48,435 nucleotides of DNA from Saprospiraceae bacterium. Lineage in GTDB: Bacteria; Bacteroidota; Bacteroidia; Chitinophagales; Saprospiraceae. This document shows, one piece after another, positions 43,313 to 48,435 of this stretch. Numbering within the stretch: the stretch's first letter is position 1; every line of letters starts with the position of its first letter. A program made the position numbers and the translations under genes. Where the stretch lies: the NCBI GenBank assembly GCA_013140975.1, contig JABFRV010000109.1, positions 1 to 48,435 of the forward strand, written 5' to 3'. A model generated the notes under the pieces. That model saw only the letters and a list, made by a program, of their open reading frames with translations, was not told the DNA's origin and made no database searches.

Positions 43313-44176
43313 TTACCATTCAATTTTTTCGGTAATAGGCAATATACTAATTTTTCGATCGACTAGTGTAAATCGATCGCCATGTGCAAGAATATGAGCC
43401 GTTAGATTAGTCATTGATAAAGGAGTTCCTTCTTCAAGTTCATGAACTTTATTATGGGTAAGTTGAGCTGTGTCAAATAGAATTACCATCCCTGATCCAA
43501 TCACTTTACAATCATTAGAATTCTTAATAACTATTCCTGTATCTTCAGAAAGTCCGATACCCATAAGATGAGGAAAGTGAGCCATTGCTTCTGCTAATCT
43601 CCCGAATCTACCTCGTTGAATAAAGTGAGAATCTATAATTGCATTAGATACAAAATTCATTCCGGTTGACATTTTTACATTGCCCTTACGAAATGCTTCG
43701 GTACTGCTTCCTCCAGCGATCATCTCGCCACTCATACACATTGCTCCAGCGCTTGTTCCTGATACTACAAACTCAGTATTATATAATTTATCTAAAATAA
43801 TTTCATGCATTTGGGTATCCTTTATATGCTTGACGATTTCGGATTGATCACCACCGCTAAAGAGCAAACAATCTGTATTTTCAATAATCTTTAGATTTTT
43901 TGAATTATTCGATTCGTCAATACTTCGAATGTCAAGAATATTTATTTGGTTGCATCCCAGCTTGCCAAATGCATCATAATAATTTTGACCAACCTCTTTA
44001 GGGATTTTTGAAGCAGTTGTAATTATTGTAATTACAGAGTTTTTACCTTTGGATTCTTTGAGTAAAGTGGATAAGATTCCTTCACCAATAAACTGACGAG
44101 TGTACATTTCATTTATACCACTGCCTTTATCTTCATTTCCACCTATCGGTATTATGGTTCCTTTGAATTTTTGCAT
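43313..44176 (-). CDS. Cyanophycinase (peptidase family S51)
   Basis: This 287-aa serine peptidase starts at the ATG at 44176. It has the nucleophile serine S142 in VVSGTSAGAM, SGGDQSEIV, I-D-S-H-F-I-Q-R-G-R-F-G-R-L and E-D-T-G-I-V-I, the family pattern for enzymes that release beta-Asp-Arg dipeptides from cyanophycin. There is no signal peptide, so it should act in the cytoplasm on stored polymer or on isoaspartyl peptides. No cyanophycin synthetase lies in the window. The promoter at 44197-44224 excludes a longer reading from the TTG at 44224, which is the -33 element itself. Confidence 0.88.
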   Translation of the reverse strand: MQKFKGTIIPIGGNEDKGSGINEMYTRQFIGEGILSTLLKESKGKNSVITIITTASKIPKEVGQNYYDAFGKLGCNQINILDIRSIDESNNSKNLKIIENTDCLLFSGGDQSEIVKHIKDTQMHEIILDKLYNTEFVVSGTSAGAMCMSGEMIAGGSSTEAFRKGNVKMSTGMNFVSNAIIDSHFIQRGRFGRLAEAMAHFPHLMGIGLSEDTGIVIKNSNDCKVIGSGMVILFDTAQLTHNKVHELEEGTPLSMTNLTAHILAHGDRFTLVDRKISILPITEKIEW

Positions 44177-44196
44177 ATTCGGATTCAAAATCAGCT

Positions 44197-44224
44197 CAAA
44201 GATAGGTAAAATAACAAGGCACAA
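44197..44224 (-). promoter_or_regulatory. Promoter of the cyanophycinase gene
   Basis: On the minus strand TTG (44224-44222), a 17-base spacer and TATCTTTG (44204-44197) match the Bacteroidota consensus. Transcription would start about 14 bases before the ATG at 44176. Confidence 0.6.
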
Positions 44225-44302
44225 GGTAGCTTACGCTTCGATTTTCAATATTTTAAGGCGCTTATTCCTTCAATTGAACTTCATTGTGCATCTTTGTATG
44301 TT

Positions 44303-45745
44303 ATGAAAAAAATTCTGCATTTTATTGATGGAGAGTATTCTAATCCGGTTTCGGATCTTTGGATTGAGGGAATAAATCCTGCAACAGGTGAAATAATTAC
44401 TCAGATTTCGAATGGTGACGTGAGGGATGTTGAAAAAGCTTTTCAAGCCGCAACCCGGGCGTTTTCAATCTGGAGTAATTATAGTTCAACAGAAAGATTT
44501 CAAATATTGAATCGTATTGCGGAATTAATTGAAGAAAATCTTGAAGAATTAGCAATTGCAGAAACCATTGATACCGGGAAACCCTTGCGCCTTTCAAAGG
44601 AAGTGGAAATACCCAGAGCTGCATCCAATTTCAGATTCTTTGCAACCGCATCTTTGCAATTTGCATCAGAGTCACATTCTATGAATCAAGCAATCAACTA
44701 TACATTGCGACAAGCGATTGGTGTTGTTGGTTGTATTAGCCCATGGAATCTACCATTGTATTTATTTACCTGGAAAATTGCTCCGGCACTGGCAACAGGT
44801 AATTGTGTTATTGCTAAACCCTCCGAAATGAGCCCATCAACCGCTGCTATGTTAGGAGAACTCTGCAATAAAGCGGGATTGCCAAAAGGGGTGTTAAATA
44901 TTTTGCAAGGTGAAGGGAAAGGTGTTGGTAATGCAATTGTGAATCATCCGGGAATTAAAGCTATTTCGTTTACAGGTGGAACAAAAACAGGACAACACAT
45001 AAGTGCAATTGCAGGTCCAATGTTTAAGAAATTAAGTTTGGAATTAGGAGGCAAAAATCCATGTCTTGTTTTTGATGATTGTAATCTGGAATTAACAGTG
45101 AGTGAAGTAGCGCGATTGGCTTTTAGTAATCAAGGACAGATTTGTTTGTGTGGATCAAGAATTCTAATTGAAGAAACGATATATGAAGAATTCAAAAATA
45201 AGTTAATTGAAAAAGTAAGTAAGTTAATCGTTGGCGATCCTCTGGATCCAAAGACACAGTTTGGTTCATTAATTTCTTTTGAACATAAAAAGAAAGTTCA
45301 ATCTTATATTCAGTTGGCTATAGAAGAAGGAGGAAATTTGTTGTATGGAGGAAATGAAATTCAATTAGAGGGAAGATGTAAAAATGGCTCTTTTATTTCT
45401 CCTGCAATTTTTGAAAACCTTGGTCCTAAATGCCGGACCAATCAGGAAGAAATATTTGGCCCGGTTATAACTTTGCAAAAATTCAAGGGAGAGTTAGAAG
45501 CAATAGAATTAGCCAATGACAGTGTTTATGGACTTGCAGCAACTGTATGGACTGAAAATGTCAGAAAAGCACACAGAGTTGCCCAAAAATTGAATACCGG
45601 CATTGTATGGATTAATTGTTGGTTGTTACGAGATTTAAGAACGCCGTTTGGCGGAATGAATGCAAGCGGTGTTGGAAGGGAAGGTGGACTTGAAGCAATG
45701 CGGTTTTTTACTGAGGCTAAGAATGTATGTGTTTATTACAATTAA
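44303..45745 (+). CDS. NAD(P)-dependent aldehyde dehydrogenase (aminomuconate semialdehyde type)
   Basis: This 480-aa cytoplasmic enzyme oxidises an aldehyde to an acid. It has the NAD-binding SFTGGTKTG, the general base in LELGGKNP and the nucleophile cysteine in FSNQGQICLCGSR. NQEEIFGPV follows, then the C-terminal WINCWLLRDLRTPFGGMNASGVGREGG. The W-L-L-R-D-L-R-T-P-F-G-G run is typical of 2-aminomuconic and 2-hydroxymuconic semialdehyde dehydrogenases, which act in kynurenine or catechol breakdown. No other gene of those pathways is nearby, so the substrate is inferred from sequence only. The ATG at 44303 is preferred over a TTG at 44294. A weak -7 (CATCTTTG, 44289-44296) lies directly upstream. 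Confidence 0.88.
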   Translation: MKKILHFIDGEYSNPVSDLWIEGINPATGEIITQISNGDVRDVEKAFQAATRAFSIWSNYSSTERFQILNRIAELIEENLEELAIAETIDTGKPLRLSKEVEIPRAASNFRFFATASLQFASESHSMNQAINYTLRQAIGVVGCISPWNLPLYLFTWKIAPALATGNCVIAKPSEMSPSTAAMLGELCNKAGLPKGVLNILQGEGKGVGNAIVNHPGIKAISFTGGTKTGQHISAIAGPMFKKLSLELGGKNPCLVFDDCNLELTVSEVARLAFSNQGQICLCGSRILIEETIYEEFKNKLIEKVSKLIVGDPLDPKTQFGSLISFEHKKKVQSYIQLAIEEGGNLLYGGNEIQLEGRCKNGSFISPAIFENLGPKCRTNQEEIFGPVITLQKFKGELEAIELANDSVYGLAATVWTENVRKAHRVAQKLNTGIVWINCWLLRDLRTPFGGMNASGVGREGGLEAMRFFTEAKNVCVYYN

Positions 45746-45914
45746 GAATTAAGAATTATAATAAATGACTTACAAGATAATAAGATTAATGAAATTAATT
45801 ATTTTTCTTTCAACAGAATTTCAATATTGATTGCAAGGAAATTTTAGACTAACATAATTTTAAGATTAAGAAAAGATTATCGGATGTTTAGAAATATTAA
45901 ATCCAATACCTAAT

Positions 45915-46547
45915 ATGATGCAACAGGTAGAATCGGCCAAAATAAAAAATATAATTTTTGATTTTGGGAATGTGTTATTAAATATTGATGAACAAAGATC
46001 ATTTGATAAACTAAACGAACTTTTAGATGCCGAAAAATGTAAAGATCTGGACGAAATAGTAATACATCCATTTGAAAGAGGTGAATTTTCGGAGGAGGCC
46101 TTTTTTAATAGACTACAAAGAAGATCAAAGAAGGTTTTAAATGGCGACTTGTACTATGAAGCATGGAATGCAATGTTACAGGATTTTCCTGCTAATAGAA
46201 TTCGTTTTCTTCAAGAATTAAGAGGTAGATTTAAGATCTTTATATTGAGCAATACGAATATTACACATTTAAGAAATGTAAAAAGAAGAATAAAGATAGA
46301 TCATAATATTGACGATTTTGATTCTTACTTTGATAAATGTTATTATTCTCATTTAATACATATGCGTAAACCCGAAAAAAGAATATATGAGTTTGTTCTT
46401 GAAGACTCAAATATTAAAGCAGACGAAACATTATTTATTGATGATAAGCAAGAAAATTTAGTTCCTGCTAAAGAACTGGGAATATATACTTATTGTCATT
46501 CCCCTTCTGAAGATATTTCTGAAGTATTCAGTAGAATTATATTTTAA
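45915..46547 (+). CDS. HAD-family hydrolase (phosphatase-like)
   Basis: The four HAD motifs of this 210-aa protein are clear: I-I-F-D-F-G-N-V-L with nucleophile D16, I-L-S-N-T-N (motif II), the lysine in M-R-K-P-E-K-R-I-Y (motif III) and T-L-F-I-D-D-K-Q-E-N (motif IV). The second aspartate of the usual D-x-D is a glycine, as in the YihX/epoxide-hydrolase-N subgroup; such members are sugar-phosphate phosphatases, but the acid/base step may be weakened. A second ATG lies directly after the first. It is followed after three bases by recX. Confidence 0.88.
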   Translation: MMQQVESAKIKNIIFDFGNVLLNIDEQRSFDKLNELLDAEKCKDLDEIVIHPFERGEFSEEAFFNRLQRRSKKVLNGDLYYEAWNAMLQDFPANRIRFLQELRGRFKIFILSNTNITHLRNVKRRIKIDHNIDDFDSYFDKCYYSHLIHMRKPEKRIYEFVLEDSNIKADETLFIDDKQENLVPAKELGIYTYCHSPSEDISEVFSRIIF

Positions 46548-46550
46548 TTT

Positions 46551-47015
46551 GTGAGTAAACAGAACTATTCTTCAAAGGAAATATATCTGGATAAGTTAAA
46601 AAATTATTGTGCTTATCAGGAACGGTGTCAATATGAGGTCATTCAAAAAATGAAAGAACTGAAGATAGATTATGAATGGCAGGATGATATTCTCTTACGC
46701 TTAATTTCTGAAAAATTTGTAGATGAGGAAAGATTTGCAAGAGCAATTGTGAGAGGAAAGTTTAGAATTAATAATTGGGGAAAAAACAAAATACGAAATT
46801 TCCTTTTCCAAAAAAATATTGTCAATAATCTCATTGAAATGGCACTGGTAGAGATCAATGAAGAAGAGTACAAAGAAAAAATAACTTTTCTAATAGATAA
46901 AAAACGAGCGGAATTGGCAAATCTTGATGATCATATCCAGTATATGAAGTTGACTAATTATATGCTTCAGAAAGGTTATGAAGCCAATTATATTCAAGAT
47001 TCTTTAGAAAGATAA
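46551..47015 (+). CDS. recX: Regulatory protein RecX
   Basis: This 154-aa all-helical protein binds and modulates RecA filaments. It has the RecX three-helix repeats: L-D-K-L-K-N-Y-C-A-Y-Q-E-R-C-Q-Y-E-V, the D-E-E-R-F-A-R-A-I-V-R-G-K-F core with N-N-W-G-K-N-K-I, and a final G-Y-E-A-N-Y-I-Q-D. The start is GTG at 46551, three bases after the HAD gene stop; no earlier start is in frame. recA is not in the window. Confidence 0.88.
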   Translation: MSKQNYSSKEIYLDKLKNYCAYQERCQYEVIQKMKELKIDYEWQDDILLRLISEKFVDEERFARAIVRGKFRINNWGKNKIRNFLFQKNIVNNLIEMALVEINEEEYKEKITFLIDKKRAELANLDDHIQYMKLTNYMLQKGYEANYIQDSLER

Positions 47016-47064
47016 ACTGTATCCAGGTATCGGATTCGATGTTATTTGATTCTAAAGTTTATAT

Positions 47065-48435
47065 TTATATCTTACCGAGAGCTTTATCCAAGTCAATTTT
47101 AGCGTAAATAAGATTTAATTGTGCCTCCAACAAATTGGCTTGAGCTGAGTATACATCTCTTTCAGAAGTACTAATTTCAAGGGAACTACCAACTCCGGAT
47201 TTGAATTTCGTTTGACTGGTCTGATAAATCTTTTCAGCAAGTGATAATGTTTTCTTTTTTGTCTCTAATGTATTTGCGGCATTGGCATATTGAATTTTTG
47301 CATTTTCATATGCAAGAGTTACACCTCTTTCAAATTCAGATTTTTGCATTTGAGATCTATTTAAAAGCGTCTTTGCTTTAGAAATTTTTGATTTGCGCTC
47401 AAATCCATCGAAGATTGGAACATTCATACCAACGCCTACAATTGTAGTTGGAAACCATTTGTTTTCATCACCATCAAAGAGATTATTTCTTTGTAATGAT
47501 TCTTGTGCTGTAGCGAATCCAAAAATACTTGGTAAATAAGAAACTTTGAATCTCTTAATATTTATCTCTGCTAATTGTATCCCTTGATTAATTACATCAT
47601 ATTCAGGACGGTTTTGAAAATTTAAGTTAAAAGAAGGATCTGTGACATTAATTGCTGAACTCAACATTAATTCATCAAAGCTTTGGGTAAGTTCAATATT
47701 TTCAGAAAGAGGAAAAGACATTTGGTATTTTAGAAGTTGCTTGGTAATCTCATATAATCTGTTTAGTTTTTCTTTTTCAGAATTGAGATTAAGCAGCGAT
47801 AATTCTAACCTTTCCACATCTAGTTTTTCTGTAAGTCCGGCTTTATATATTTGATTCATTTCATTATAAACCTTTGTAAGGTTATTAATATTTTTATCAA
47901 GAATTTCAATATTATTATTTACGGCAATTGTAGCCATATATGCCTTTGTAACCTGATATCTTACTTCAGCAGTGGATTGAACCAATTGCTTGGTAATAAG
48001 TTCTCTGTATAATTTTTGGGCTTTAAGCCCAACAAAAAAACTTCCATCAAAGATTAATGTTGATAGTTCAAGTTTTGCAGTAAGGTTATTTTTCGTACCG
48101 AATTGAGCGGGAATTCCTGATCCAAAAGTTAAATCTTTTCGAGGTAAGATATTCTCATCAAATAATACTTCATAAACAGACGGAGAAATAAAGTCAGGAA
48201 GAATATTTGTTGGAATATCTATAAAGTAACTATAATTAATACCCCCCGTAAGCTTAGGCATTCCAATCGATTTATATTCTGTCAGAACATCCTCTGCATC
48301 ATTTATGTCAAGTTTTTGAATTTGAAGAGCTTTGCTGTTCTTTTCAGCGTACTGAATTGCTTCATTGAGAGTGAAACTTTTTTGAGCAAATAAACTCGGA
48401 TCAATTACAAGAAAGCAAAGATTTATATATATATT
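47065..48435 (-). CDS. TolC-family outer-membrane efflux protein (5' end beyond window)
   Basis: The minus-strand frame is open to the right edge of the window, giving 456 residues. Reading starts inside a signal peptide (I-Y-I-N-L-C-F-L-V-I, ending F-A-Q), so only a few N-terminal codons are missing. The mature part begins S-F-T-L-N-E-A-I-Q-Y-A-E-K-N-S-K-A-L and has two long coiled-coil repeats, each with alanine/glutamine heptads (T-A-E-V-R-Y-Q-V-T-K-A-Y, then S-S-L-E-I-S-T-S-E-R-D-V-Y-S-A-Q-A-N-L-L-E-A-Q). TolC proteins form trimeric channels for efflux or type I secretion. Partner pump genes would lie upstream, outside the window. Confidence 0.9.
   Translation of the reverse strand, partial: NIYINLCFLVIDPSLFAQKSFTLNEAIQYAEKNSKALQIQKLDINDAEDVLTEYKSIGMPKLTGGINYSYFIDIPTNILPDFISPSVYEVLFDENILPRKDLTFGSGIPAQFGTKNNLTAKLELSTLIFDGSFFVGLKAQKLYRELITKQLVQSTAEVRYQVTKAYMATIAVNNNIEILDKNINNLTKVYNEMNQIYKAGLTEKLDVERLELSLLNLNSEKEKLNRLYEITKQLLKYQMSFPLSENIELTQSFDELMLSSAINVTDPSFNLNFQNRPEYDVINQGIQLAEINIKRFKVSYLPSIFGFATAQESLQRNNLFDGDENKWFPTTIVGVGMNVPIFDGFERKSKISKAKTLLNRSQMQKSEFERGVTLAYENAKIQYANAANTLETKKKTLSLAEKIYQTSQTKFKSGVGSSLEISTSERDVYSAQANLLEAQLNLIYAKIDLDKALGKI

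Noticed and set aside
44176-44224. Longer cyanophycinase start at TTG 44224
   Set aside because: That TTG is the -33 element of a consensus promoter and lies upstream of the predicted transcript start.
1-48435. Defence islands, toxin-antitoxin pairs, prophage or conjugation genes
   Set aside because: The XRE protein at 3381 has no toxin partner, and no phage structural, integrase or defence-type genes were recognised; the only mobile sequence is the IS30 end at the left edge.

Overview
The window is AT-rich DNA from a member of the Bacteroidota, most likely a Saprospiria-like lineage. The grounds are: many predicted type IX secretion (T9SS) cargo proteins with C-terminal sorting domains, a PorV/PorQ-family barrel, a TonB-dependent receptor with a carboxypeptidase-like N-terminal domain, the dockerin-like 'LNGVTT...ADVN' surface proteins common in Saprospiraceae, a CarB without its C-terminal regulatory domain, and repeated -7 promoter elements of the Bacteroidota type (TAnnTTTG). 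Several starts are GTG or TTG. No tRNA, rRNA or CRISPR array was recognised.

Layout. 1-3.0 kb: the right end of an IS30-family insertion sequence abuts a decapitated surface-protein gene, followed by a 901-aa beta-helix surface protein on the minus strand. 3.3-6.6 kb: a small XRE regulator, a small membrane protein, then asparaginyl-tRNA synthetase with an OmpH/Skp-like periplasmic chaperone. 7.0-11.2 kb: two tandem, paralogous secreted proteins with dockerin-like repeats. 11.3-16.1 kb (minus): a LolD/MacB-type ABC transporter whose permease has a histidine-rich loop, and carB. 16.3-20.5 kb: a compact operon miaB - sigma-54-type activator - lptE - unknown - secG, combining tRNA modification with envelope biogenesis. 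20.5-21.4 kb: a 2-hydroxyacid dehydrogenase. 21.8-30.6 kb: a three-gene surface module of TonB-dependent receptor, 1358-aa secreted protein and PorV/PorQ-family barrel. 30.8-34.0 kb: greA - HIT protein facing parE, then folB. 34.2-42.1 kb: secreted M4 metalloprotease, GH73 glucosaminidase, pdxA (minus) and a secreted CotH-kinase/lamin-tail protein. 42.3-48.4 kb: DUF1761 protein, an exported DUF2024 protein, cyanophycinase (both minus), an aldehyde dehydrogenase, HAD hydrolase - recX, and a TolC-family protein running off the right edge.

How the parts fit. The window mixes housekeeping genes with a large secreted repertoire: at least six predicted surface or secreted proteins. The most interesting candidate for an undescribed system is the receptor / giant protein / PorV-like trio at 21.8-30.6 kb. 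There a large exported protein whose C-terminus ends in a FlgD-like Ig fold, rather than an obvious type A sorting domain, is encoded next to what may be its own dedicated shuttle and receptor. Other points of interest are a 14-bp perfect palindrome wedged between the carB promoter and its start codon, an exported DUF2024 protein, and a 15-bp-arm hairpin between convergent genes. All functional calls come from reading motifs by eye; no database search was run.
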